Part shown: positions 24,169-32,116 of the stretch, in pieces | How positions within the stretch are numbered: the first letter of the stretch is position 1 | Layout of the letters: each line of letters starts with the position of its first letter | Assembly: GCA_964551875.1 (NCBI GenBank) | Contig: CAZKEV010000015.1 | Location: 1 to 40,827, forward strand | DNA: 40,827 nt | Origin: JACTUA01 sp964551875 | GTDB lineage: Archaea > Halobacteriota > Methanomicrobia > Methanomicrobiales > JACTUA01 | Direction: 5' to 3' | The notes under the pieces: model-generated | Databases searched by the model: none | What the model was told of the DNA's origin: nothing | The model's input: the letters and a program-made list of their open reading frames with translations, nothing else | Program-made: the position numbers and the translations under genes

Positions 24169-25170
24169 ATGAGCTTATGGATGGTAAGGGCAGGGAGTTA
24201 TGGGGAACAGGAACAGGGAGCACTTGACAATAATGTTGTAACAATTGGATGGACTGAATTTTCAGACTTAAGGCAATTCAAAACGAGAGAGGACCTTGCA
24301 AAAGAATATTCACGACTTTTCCCAGATGCAAACCGGGGGAAAGTAGCAAATCATGTAGGACAGATCTGGAGATTTGTCCACGATATTCAGAAGGGGGATC
24401 TTGTTGGCCTTCCTCTCCACATACAATCGGCAATAGCAATTGGAAAAATAGAGAGCGATTATCAATTCGAAACGATAACTCCGAACATCCAGCACATCCG
24501 TCGGGTAAAATGGTTAAAAACCATTCCAAGGTCATCATTCGACCGGAACATCCTCTACTCATTTGGCGCCTTCATGACCGTGTGTAAAATCGAGCGTGAG
24601 GGTGCTGAGAATAAAGTGAAAAAATTGCTACAGATGAAGGAAATAGATATCGACCGAATTACCCCAACTGACACCATCGAAGAAGAAGAAATTGACATCG
24701 AAGAATATGCAAAAGACCAGATTATCAAGCAGATCGGAATAAAATTCAAAGGACACAATTTAGCCCGGCTGGTCGATGCGATTCTTAAGGCACAAGGCTA
24801 CAATACGACAGTTTCGCCCCCTGGTCCTGATGGTGGAGTCGATATTCTTGCCGCATCAGGGCCCCTTGGATTCAGTTCCCCCAAAGTTTGTACTCAGGTG
24901 AAATCGTCTTCAGGGAGTATCGATGTTAGGATAATGCGAGAGCTCCAAGGAGTTATGAGTCGAGTCAAGGCCGACCAAGGATTGCTCGTTTCCTGGGGTG
25001 GTTTTACAAATCCCGCAATACAGGAAGCACGGGACAGTTTCTTTTCACTACGGCTTTGGGATCAGGGTGCTTTGCTTGAGGAGGTTTTCAAGTACTATGA
25101 AAAATTCGATGACGAATTGAAAACGGAATTGCCGTTGAAACGCATTTGGGGCTTAGTGAGCGAAGAGTAA
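24169..25170 (+). CDS. Mrr-type restriction endonuclease with N-terminal EVE/PUA-like domain
   Basis: A 333-residue protein. The C-terminal half is an Mrr-cat nuclease: KGHNLARLVDAILKAQGYNTTVSPPGPDGGVDILA, with Asp225, then CTQVKSSSG with the Gln243-x-Lys245 of the D-QxK catalytic core, and DQGLLVSWGGFTNPA. The N-terminal 140 residues (SLWMVRAGSYGEQEQGALDNNVVTIGW, then KGDLVGLPLHIQSAIAIGKI) look like an EVE/PUA-related reader of modified bases, by general pattern only. Such enzymes usually cut modified or foreign DNA. It has an AT-rich promoter region (24102-24130) and GAGG before ATG 24169. Its AT-rich codon use marks the start of the island; 193 bases separate it from the modification genes. 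Confidence 0.8.
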   Translation: MSLWMVRAGSYGEQEQGALDNNVVTIGWTEFSDLRQFKTREDLAKEYSRLFPDANRGKVANHVGQIWRFVHDIQKGDLVGLPLHIQSAIAIGKIESDYQFETITPNIQHIRRVKWLKTIPRSSFDRNILYSFGAFMTVCKIEREGAENKVKKLLQMKEIDIDRITPTDTIEEEEIDIEEYAKDQIIKQIGIKFKGHNLARLVDAILKAQGYNTTVSPPGPDGGVDILAASGPLGFSSPKVCTQVKSSSGSIDVRIMRELQGVMSRVKADQGLLVSWGGFTNPAIQEARDSFFSLRLWDQGALLEEVFKYYEKFDDELKTELPLKRIWGLVSEE

Positions 25171-25250
25171 TCGAATCGTTGCGATCTAAATGAGACAAAA
25201 TCGTAGTTATGAGACCTGCGAATGAACATTTTCGCTATCCAAACCGGTTC

Positions 25251-25259
25251 TTTATTAAT
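25251..25259 (+). promoter_or_regulatory. TATA box of the restriction-modification operon
   Basis: TTTATTAAT after AAACCGGTTC. The expected start of transcription, about 25 bases on, is near 25280, only five bases before the small leader ORF at 25285 and about 85 before the nuclease-methylase start codon. Confidence 0.4.
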
Positions 25260-25284
25260 AATTTCACTAGTATGGAGTGAGCAA

Positions 25285-25362
25285 ATGCAAAAGAAAGAAA
25301 ACCTAATGACCAATCGGAATTTATTGAGAATTGTTCAGAACACCTTTAATAATGAGGGCTAG
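25285..25362 (+). CDS. 25-codon leader ORF directly before the restriction-methylase gene
   Basis: An open frame reading MQKKENLMTNRNLLRIVQNTFNNEG with GGAGTGA four bases before its ATG. Its TAG stop (25360-25362) is one base before the ATG of the following gene. The TATA box upstream would start the message right before this ORF. The placement suggests a translated leader that couples to, or limits, translation of the methylase-nuclease. It is too short to be sure and I know no homologue. Confidence 0.35.
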   Translation: MQKKENLMTNRNLLRIVQNTFNNEG

Positions 25363-25363
25363 A

Positions 25364-27607
25364 ATGACGAGTAATTTGACTATCCGCCGGGAAGGTGATA
25401 AGATCTGGAGTCACATCCGGCAAAAATGGCTTATTGAAACTCCTGAAGAACGAGTTCGCCAAACCTTCCTTTTAGATCTAGTTAATGAATATGGATACGA
25501 TGTAAAACAGATAATGGAGGAGGAGTCGGTCATAGGTCGAGGATCTGGACAAGCCCGGGCCGATTTTATTATCTGGCGGACCTTTCAAGATAAAATCAAT
25601 AATAAAACTCCCTTGATCATCGTCGAATGCAAGTCTGATAATATCACGATTCAACCAAAAGACTACAATCAAGGTGACCATTATGCCCGAATGGCTAATG
25701 CATCATTTTTTGTTACCCATAATACACGTGAAACCCGATTTTGGCGGGTCCGAATGGATCGTATGCCGGGTTACCTTGAAGAAATCGAGAATATCCCTCA
25801 TGCAAACGCTACTGATCGTCAAATTGACGAATTAATATCCAAATTGAAGATCTTTAAAGAAGATGAGTTCGCAGATTTATTGCACCAATGTCATAACGTA
25901 ATTCGAAATCGAGAACACCTCGATCCCGCTGCAGCTTTTGACGAAATCGCCAAGGTCTTGTTTGTCAAAACGTGGGTTGAGCGCGAATTGCGCCAAAAGC
26001 GTCAACGCCAAAATTTATTCACGGCAGATTGGCTTGATGAACAACTTGGCGAAAATCCCCTAAATGATCTTTTTTCAAAGACAAAACAAGCCTATGAAGA
26101 AGACGAGATATTCGCCGACATTGATCGCATTAATTTGAAGCCAGCAACTGGCCGAGAAATCGTGCGTTTACTGGAGCGCTATAACTTATCTGATACGAGT
26201 GAAGACATCAAAGGTATTGCGTTTGAACGCTTTTTGGGCAAGACTTTCCGAGGAGAAATTGGGCAATTCTTCACCCCGCGGACTATCGTCGAATTCATGG
26301 TTCGGATGGTTGAACCTAAAGAGAATGATATTGTCTGTGACCCGGCGAGTGGGTCGGGGGGGTTCTTAATCCGGTTTTTCGAGATTGTCCGCGAACAGAT
26401 TTTGGCCGATGTAGATCGACAATACCAAGCCTACTTTGAGAAGCTTAACAATCAAAACCTTCCAGATGCAAGAAAGGCCGAATTGTTAAGAGAAAAATTC
26501 GAAGAATTACAATTGACCATCGACCCGAAGGAAAACAATTCGCGCCTTTGGAAACTAGCCAACCGATGCATCTACGGATGTGATGCAAATGAGCGTATGG
26601 CTCGAACATCCAAAATGAATATGATTATGCATGGTGACGGGCACGGAGGGGTCCATTACCACAATGGTTTCATTAACGTTAATGGTATTTTTGAAGGCCG
26701 TTTTGACATCATCTTAACGAACCCGCCTTTCGGCGCAAATATTGAGCCGTCTGATCGGATCACAATAAGTGATGTGCGAACAACAGATGACCAATACCGC
26801 CTCTATTCGGAATGGTACGGAACAGCCTACACAGATGCTCAATTAAAAGTGCAGGCAGCGGCCGAAGCCCAAGTTCCGATTGCTTCTCTTTTCGATCTTC
26901 CTAAACGTGGGGGAAAAAATACAAAAATCAACAAGGTTAAAACAGAAATATTGTTTATCGAACGATGCTTAAGTCTCTTAAGCCCAGGTGGTCGTCTAGG
27001 CATTGTTTTGCCAGAAGGCATTTTTAACAATCCATCATTAAATTATGTTCGGGAATTTTGCGAGGACCGGGCCTTCATCAGGGCAGTAATAAGTTTACCA
27101 CATGATACGTTTTTTTCAGCAGGTACAACAGTAAAAGCATCCCTGTTATTCATGCAAAAATTCACTGACGAGGAAGCAGCCGATTTCGAAACAAAACGCC
27201 AAGCGGCGAATATTGATGCTGAAGCAGAATTACAGACAGAATTTAAAATGAAAATAATTCAGCTTAAACAGGAAATTATCACAGCAAGAAAAACAAAAAA
27301 TCTCGATAATCACAAGAATTTAAAAATAAAACTTCGACAATTGGAGAAAGATTTCAAAGAGAAAAAAGTGAAAAAGGCCCGTGATCTGCTTAAAATGAGG
27401 TTCAAATATCCGATATTCTTATTTGATGCGGAGCATGTTGGGATTACGGCAACAGGCGAGCAAGATACTTGTGAATTATACTACAACGAAATCTTAGGAT
27501 TACCTAATGAGGTGACAATTGATGCTACAGCCTTAGAGTACTATCGGAAATTCCGTAAAGATCCTCTTCCATACATACTAAAAAATGGAAATTACCGGGG
27601 GCAGTAA
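25364..27607 (+). CDS. Fused nuclease-N6-adenine DNA methyltransferase (type I/BcgI-like RM subunit)
   Basis: A 747-residue protein from ATG 25364 (GAGGG six bases before). Residues about 20-170 form an HSDR_N-type nuclease domain: TPEERVRQTFLLDLV, then Asp67 in ARADFIIW and Glu88-x-Lys90 in LIIVECKSDN, a complete PD-(D/E)xK set. The rest is an HsdM N6-adenine methylase: GQFFTPRTIVEFMVRMV, the SAM loop DPASGSGGFL (from residue 326) and the catalytic NPPF (453-456), followed by GGRLGIVLPEGIF. A charged coiled-coil insert lies near residues 610-690. Having R and M in one chain with a separate S protein is the BcgI (type IIB) plan rather than classical type I; no SF2-helicase HsdR exists here. 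The stop overlaps the hsdS start (TAATG). Confidence 0.85.
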   Translation: MTSNLTIRREGDKIWSHIRQKWLIETPEERVRQTFLLDLVNEYGYDVKQIMEEESVIGRGSGQARADFIIWRTFQDKINNKTPLIIVECKSDNITIQPKDYNQGDHYARMANASFFVTHNTRETRFWRVRMDRMPGYLEEIENIPHANATDRQIDELISKLKIFKEDEFADLLHQCHNVIRNREHLDPAAAFDEIAKVLFVKTWVERELRQKRQRQNLFTADWLDEQLGENPLNDLFSKTKQAYEEDEIFADIDRINLKPATGREIVRLLERYNLSDTSEDIKGIAFERFLGKTFRGEIGQFFTPRTIVEFMVRMVEPKENDIVCDPASGSGGFLIRFFEIVREQILADVDRQYQAYFEKLNNQNLPDARKAELLREKFEELQLTIDPKENNSRLWKLANRCIYGCDANERMARTSKMNMIMHGDGHGGVHYHNGFINVNGIFEGRFDIILTNPPFGANIEPSDRITISDVRTTDDQYRLYSEWYGTAYTDAQLKVQAAAEAQVPIASLFDLPKRGGKNTKINKVKTEILFIERCLSLLSPGGRLGIVLPEGIFNNPSLNYVREFCEDRAFIRAVISLPHDTFFSAGTTVKASLLFMQKFTDEEAADFETKRQAANIDAEAELQTEFKMKIIQLKQEIITARKTKNLDNHKNLKIKLRQLEKDFKEKKVKKARDLLKMRFKYPIFLFDAEHVGITATGEQDTCELYYNEILGLPNEVTIDATALEYYRKFRKDPLPYILKNGNYRGQ

Positions 27608-29004
27608 TGGGCCTAGGAATCGAAACCACAACAAATCCAAAAGCGTTTGGAGTTTGGTTTAAAGATCTAGATCGATGGAGCGTTAGTCATTATCGACATA
27701 TAGATTGGAGCAAAACAGAAGGATACGTAGTTCCCATTGGGGAAGTTCTAACCCTCAAGCGTATTGAAGTCTCTCCAGATATACCCCGACAAGATCTTCC
27801 AATAATCGAAAAAATCAGTTTCGGAGGCAGAGTCTCGATTACGTCGCGTAAACGGCGAGAGGGTTATAAAGGAAGACTTTTTTGGGCTAATCCACGAGAT
27901 TTTATTTATAGTAAAATTCGTGCAAAACAAGGATCATTTGCTATTATACCTCCTGAAATCAAACAGCTTGCTGTTAGCACAGAATATCCGGTCTTTTCAG
28001 TCAACAAAGAAAAAGTTGATGGAAGATATCTTGAGCTCGTTATTCGAAGTAGTCGATTCCTTAATCTTTTAGATGGGCTATCACACGGGGGTTCATCAAA
28101 GACCCGAATTCCTCCAGAAGAGTTCGTTCGATTAACAATTCCCGTTCCCGCGATGCCGATTCAACATTCAATTGTTGAAGCTTGGGATAAACATCAAAAA
28201 GATGTAGATAATATTCGAAAGTATATTTTGGACACTGAAAGTCAAATCGAAACTGATTTTCTCGCCGATTTAGGCTTGTTGAAGCGGAAAAGTATTGTCC
28301 CACCAAAAGTCTTTGGAGTGTGGTGGAAGGATTTAGAGCGTTGGTCCGTGATGTTCAATCAACTGGCAGGCAATGGTCTTGACATTTCGAACGGTAAATA
28401 CGATGTTGTCACACTCGGTGAAATATCAACCGTCACTTATGGTATACAGAAAAGTCCATCAAATCGGCCTGGTCAACATGCTCGGCCGTACTTGCGAGTG
28501 GCAAATGTTCAGCGAGGGGAACTGGATTTAAGAGAAGTAAAAACGATCAATGTTCCAGATGCAGAAATGGCAACATATCGCCTCGAACCTGGGGATTTGT
28601 TAGTTTGTGAAGGGAATAGCGCTGATCTTGTAGGGCGTCCAGCTATATGGAATGGTGAAATTCCTAATTGTGTCCACCAAAATCATATATTGAAAGTGCG
28701 GGTCAATCGATCAATTGGAAAGCCCGAGTTCGTTCTAGAATATATGCAAACAACACCAGCACGAAACTACTTCAGGTCTCGGGCAAAATTTACAACGAAT
28801 TTAGCTTCTATCAATAGTAACGACCTTCGCGGCTTACCATTGCCTCTACCACCATCAATTGTCCAAAATACTATTATTTCGAATTTAGCTGCCCAACGAA
28901 AAAAGATCGCAGATATGAAAAATGATATTGAGAGGAAGTTACAACAAGCAAGGATCGATGTTGAGGCAATGATTTTGGGTGAGAAAAAAGTTCAGGAGGT
29001 TTAG
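27607..29004 (+). CDS. hsdS: Type I-like DNA specificity subunit with two target-recognition domains
   Basis: A 465-residue HsdS. Two halves each begin with nearly the same motif: AFGVWFKDLDRWSV at residues 13-26 and VFGVWWKDLERWSV at 235-248. Each half has a target-recognition domain followed by a conserved helix (AWDKHQKDVDNIRKYILDTESQIE and AAQRKKIADMKNDIERKLQQ). Each half should read one part of a split recognition site. RPYLRVANVQRGELDL and LLVCEGNSADLVGRPAIW are typical of HsdS. It begins inside the stop codon of the RM gene, so equal production is likely, and the next gene starts two bases after its stop. Confidence 0.9.
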   Translation: MGLGIETTTNPKAFGVWFKDLDRWSVSHYRHIDWSKTEGYVVPIGEVLTLKRIEVSPDIPRQDLPIIEKISFGGRVSITSRKRREGYKGRLFWANPRDFIYSKIRAKQGSFAIIPPEIKQLAVSTEYPVFSVNKEKVDGRYLELVIRSSRFLNLLDGLSHGGSSKTRIPPEEFVRLTIPVPAMPIQHSIVEAWDKHQKDVDNIRKYILDTESQIETDFLADLGLLKRKSIVPPKVFGVWWKDLERWSVMFNQLAGNGLDISNGKYDVVTLGEISTVTYGIQKSPSNRPGQHARPYLRVANVQRGELDLREVKTINVPDAEMATYRLEPGDLLVCEGNSADLVGRPAIWNGEIPNCVHQNHILKVRVNRSIGKPEFVLEYMQTTPARNYFRSRAKFTTNLASINSNDLRGLPLPLPPSIVQNTIISNLAAQRKKIADMKNDIERKLQQARIDVEAMILGEKKVQEV

Positions 29005-29006
29005 CA

Positions 29007-30590
29007 ATGGCACGAAGTGGGGGTCGCATAGTAATTGAAGGAGTATATTCAGAAGGTGTTTTGGGGGCATTTCAAATTATTCGGGGATTTGCACCACTTC
29101 AGGATCTCGCCGAAATTTCAGAAGCCTATAAATTAATAGAACCGGCAAATGGCGCTGCAGGAGTCCAAGGTTTCCAACGAATGGAAAATCAACAACATGC
29201 CCAAGATATTAAACGATACCTCGAAAAAGGAAAAATAAAATTCATTCCTGAAATCATCTTATCGATTAGAACTCTCCTTGTTACTGAATTAAATGATAAG
29301 TTAAAAGGAGAGGGGTTGTTGTCTCTTGATGGGATCAGCATTCTCCGAAAATGGAAAGATAAACCAATTTTCAAAGTGCTAATTGAACGCGACCGTATTT
29401 CAGATGCTAGAAAGCGAATACGCCGGATTGATGGGAATCATCGATTACTATTAGCCAACGAATTAGAGCTCGATCCCAGTAATCCTACGAAATATCTAGC
29501 CCCATTTTGTTTTATTCTATTAGGCCCTCTCGACTATCCAAACGATGATTATGTGGAATCAATGTTATTTCATACAATCAATAGTACGGCACTTCCGCTT
29601 GACTCCGAACATGCCCTAAAAATAATTCTGGGTCAAGCCCCTGGGCTCCGTCCGACCTCCGATGAAGAATTTGCGAATAGTCCTCCATTACACTTAACTA
29701 GACTTCTCAAAACAAAATTAGATAATTTGCCCCTTCCTCAGAAAATGCGTCTCGGAAAAACTCCTGCGACGGTCCTCTTCAACGCAGCGAAATCCATGGT
29801 GACAGCAAATTCAAACATAAGATCTGACCGTGACGAAATGAACCAGTTTGCCACTGATCTATATGGGGCATTGGGCGATGTTTTAGGCTATAATCCTGCA
29901 ATCCCATCTGATTTATGTAAAATGGATTTTTTTATAGAATTGGCAACCCTTGCATGGCAAGATTCTGGAGAAGGAACCCATATCGAACGTATTGCACGTA
30001 CCGCAAAAACATTAGAAGGATTAGGTCGATGGCTTGGTCACGATGGATTGACCCAATTATGCAATAAGCAATCATTAGCAGAACAGCTTTTCAAACTTTA
30101 TCTTACTATACGCCAGCGTGTTCCAAAAAGGATATTCCTTGCTCGTTGGTATCCAAAAGATTCTGATGGAAGTGAAAAAAGAAAAGCTGATTTAAGACGA
30201 AATGAGATTCAACGCGCATTAGATGACCTTGAGAGAGAAGGGATACACCTTGTTCTTGATGATCCGGGTACGACCACGGGTTCAACATTCCCAATTCATC
30301 AAAAGATGTACGAAGCCTTGGCACGAAATGATATTATCTTAATCGATCTTAGCGGAGTTCGCCCAAATGTATGTGTTGAAGCTGGGTATGCATTAGAGCG
30401 CCATAATAGTGGGCGTTTACTTTTTATCTTTCAAGCCACAGCCAAAACACCCAATAATCCCGCGTTTAGTAGCCCACCCTTTGATCTGAAAACATTTCAA
30501 TATGAAAAAATTGAAGATGCAGCTGAGATTCCAGGGAGAATTATTAGACACTTAAGGACGATTGTTGAAGAAGCAAGAAATGAGGGATAA
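29007..30590 (+). CDS. DGQHR (DndB/DpdB-like) domain fused to a TIR/deoxyribosyltransferase-like domain
   Basis: A 527-residue protein. Residues about 5-360 look like the DGQHR/DndB family: GVQGFQRMENQQHAQDIKRYL at 52-72, then FIPEIILSIR, and the signature IDGNHR at 141-146. Relatives occur in DNA phosphorothioation (DndB) and 7-deazaguanine (DpdB) modification systems. From 375 on comes a different domain: RIFLARWYP, a DDPGTTTG loop, MYEALARNDIILIDLSG, and RPNVCVEAGYALE with Glu458. The D(L)S-x2-RPNV-x2-E-x-GYA pattern is that of TIR-like and nucleoside deoxyribosyltransferase-like proteins, which cut nucleotides such as NAD. It starts two bases after hsdS, so it is part of the same operon. 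The effector role is inference. Confidence 0.6.
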   Translation: MARSGGRIVIEGVYSEGVLGAFQIIRGFAPLQDLAEISEAYKLIEPANGAAGVQGFQRMENQQHAQDIKRYLEKGKIKFIPEIILSIRTLLVTELNDKLKGEGLLSLDGISILRKWKDKPIFKVLIERDRISDARKRIRRIDGNHRLLLANELELDPSNPTKYLAPFCFILLGPLDYPNDDYVESMLFHTINSTALPLDSEHALKIILGQAPGLRPTSDEEFANSPPLHLTRLLKTKLDNLPLPQKMRLGKTPATVLFNAAKSMVTANSNIRSDRDEMNQFATDLYGALGDVLGYNPAIPSDLCKMDFFIELATLAWQDSGEGTHIERIARTAKTLEGLGRWLGHDGLTQLCNKQSLAEQLFKLYLTIRQRVPKRIFLARWYPKDSDGSEKRKADLRRNEIQRALDDLEREGIHLVLDDPGTTTGSTFPIHQKMYEALARNDIILIDLSGVRPNVCVEAGYALERHNSGRLLFIFQATAKTPNNPAFSSPPFDLKTFQYEKIEDAAEIPGRIIRHLRTIVEEARNEG

Positions 30591-30661
30591 TCTATTAATC
30601 TCCTCCGCCACCTGAACCTAACGGGAAGCATGCTGGCGGGGGAAGAGAAGGCAGCGGATTG

Positions 30662-31357
30662 ATGATCCTTACTGAAGGTCACCGGAAGAACATCGATAAT
30701 TTCCTACGGGAACAGAAGATCGTTGATCTCTACAAGAGTTATCGCTGGAACGATGATACCTGGCGAAATGGATTTCCAGAACTTTTTCGGCTTGAGGAAG
30801 AGATTTCAAAGGCTGCCCGGGCGAATTCACTCGGTGAAGACCACCTGAAAATGATAGCCGTCTGGGGACGATTGCGAAATATAAAACGAATTTCCTGGCC
30901 AGAGCCAAAGAGGATTCAATTCTATATCAATGACTCACCTGCTGATTTGCTGGTGAAAGAACCGGGAAAAATCATTCGAATGTTAGACGATCAAATCATT
31001 GGTTTTGGACCGACTTATTGTAGTAAGATCCTCCATTTCGCCGTCCCTATGGTATTCGGGGCCCTGGATTCCCGCCTCGTCAGAACATTCGGTATAGGAG
31101 CAAAGCAGTATCCACTCCTCAATTTAAGGGCGAACCGTTCTAAAACCGGAGGATCTATTACAAAACGGGCCGGGTGGTCAGGAGAGTTCAAAACATGGAT
31201 CTCTGTCCTCAATTATTTCGCGCGAACACTGAATGAGCGGGGACCACAGTGCCCACATCCCCGCGAATATATTATATCGGGGCTCAGAACAAAAGGAAAG
31301 TGGCTCCCCGCCGATGTGGAGACTGCATTGTTCAGTTATACCTATAAAGAAGTTTGA
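30662..31357 (+). CDS. Putative HhH/OGG-fold DNA glycosylase-like protein
   Basis: A 231-residue protein ending the + strand block. The middle shows IIGFGPTYCSKILHF, which fits a helix-hairpin-helix turn (hxGhGxxxxSK), followed by VPMVFGALDSRLVRTFG. The Lys in SK and the Asp in LDSR could be the Lys/Asp pair of bifunctional 8-oxoguanine DNA glycosylases, as in prokaryotic OGG-fold proteins of defence islands. The N-terminus (RWNDDTWRNGFPELFRLEEEI) is helical. GGGGGAAGAGAAGG precedes the ATG. The 71-base gap from the preceding gene is GC-richer than its surroundings. The link to a glycosylase is by motif only; the protein could instead just bind DNA. Confidence 0.4.
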   Translation: MILTEGHRKNIDNFLREQKIVDLYKSYRWNDDTWRNGFPELFRLEEEISKAARANSLGEDHLKMIAVWGRLRNIKRISWPEPKRIQFYINDSPADLLVKEPGKIIRMLDDQIIGFGPTYCSKILHFAVPMVFGALDSRLVRTFGIGAKQYPLLNLRANRSKTGGSITKRAGWSGEFKTWISVLNYFARTLNERGPQCPHPREYIISGLRTKGKWLPADVETALFSYTYKEV

Positions 31358-31375
31358 TTTTCAGATTCGTTCCCC

Positions 31376-32074
31376 TCAGATATTACTCCAGAATAAACTC
31401 CTGATGTAATATTCTCCTCGTTGTTTTGCTTGATATAGAAATATACCCATCAATATAAAATTAAATAGGGTAATTCCCATAATTTTCAAATTTATATCTA
31501 TGAATTGAAAAATAATGGCAATAATATCCAGAATTCCTAAAGCCAAAAAGAGCATTGCGAGATTCCTGAAAAACGAATAAAAAATATTTTGCAACTGTGC
31601 CTTTTGTCCTTTCGAGGCATCTAAGGATTTTGCATCGATAATCCGGTATACCATTTGTGATAATTCGATTGCCGTTTTCATCTTCTTCTTATCGGATGGT
31701 GTTCCTGAATCACTAAGGACATTCATTTTTTCCTTTTCAATATTTAAGCCGTTTTCAATGAAGGATAAGTACCGATTCATTTCAATCTCGCTGCATTTTT
31801 TAAATTCAGTAATTAAGAAAATCTCTGAGAAAAAGTACCCACTCCAGAATAACCATTTAATCAATATCTCAATGAAGTACTTTGAGAGAAATTGCAATAT
31901 ATGACCAGTTATATAGGCTATCGCTAGAAGTAGAATGGGATCGACAATCGGATTGCCAGTGAGGATTAGGGTTAGTCCATTCACTGGAAACGGCCCAAGG
32001 ATTGATAATCCCCATAAAAAGACGAGACCGGGTATCAAATTTGAGAGGGTATCATAGTAGCTGAATTTGTCCAT
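31376..32074 (-). CDS. Multi-span membrane protein of the TGT-like/MBL operon
   Basis: A 232-residue protein with two hydrophobic segments at the N-terminus (SNLIPGLVFLWGLSIL and DPILLLAIAYITGHILQFL), a long soluble middle (about residues 75-155, rich in Lys/Glu/Ser) and two C-terminal segments (FRNLAMLFLALGILDIIAIIFQF and ITLFNFILMGIFLYQA). No enzyme motif is visible. It is the last gene of a (-) operon, 42 bases after the MBL-fold gene, and converges with the preceding gene. A membrane partner or effector of the MBL protein is a reasonable guess only. Confidence 0.65.
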   Translation of the reverse strand: MDKFSYYDTLSNLIPGLVFLWGLSILGPFPVNGLTLILTGNPIVDPILLLAIAYITGHILQFLSKYFIEILIKWLFWSGYFFSEIFLITEFKKCSEIEMNRYLSFIENGLNIEKEKMNVLSDSGTPSDKKKMKTAIELSQMVYRIIDAKSLDASKGQKAQLQNIFYSFFRNLAMLFLALGILDIIAIIFQFIDINLKIMGITLFNFILMGIFLYQAKQRGEYYIRSLFWSNI

Positions 32075-32116
32075 TTTACTTCAATCCTTGTATGTCAGTG
32101 ATTTACAGGGTAGATC

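Noticed and set aside
24169..31357. Classical type I R-M or BREX/DISARM system
   Set aside because: No SF2-helicase HsdR, no PglZ/BrxC or DrmA/B genes; the R function appears fused to the methylase.
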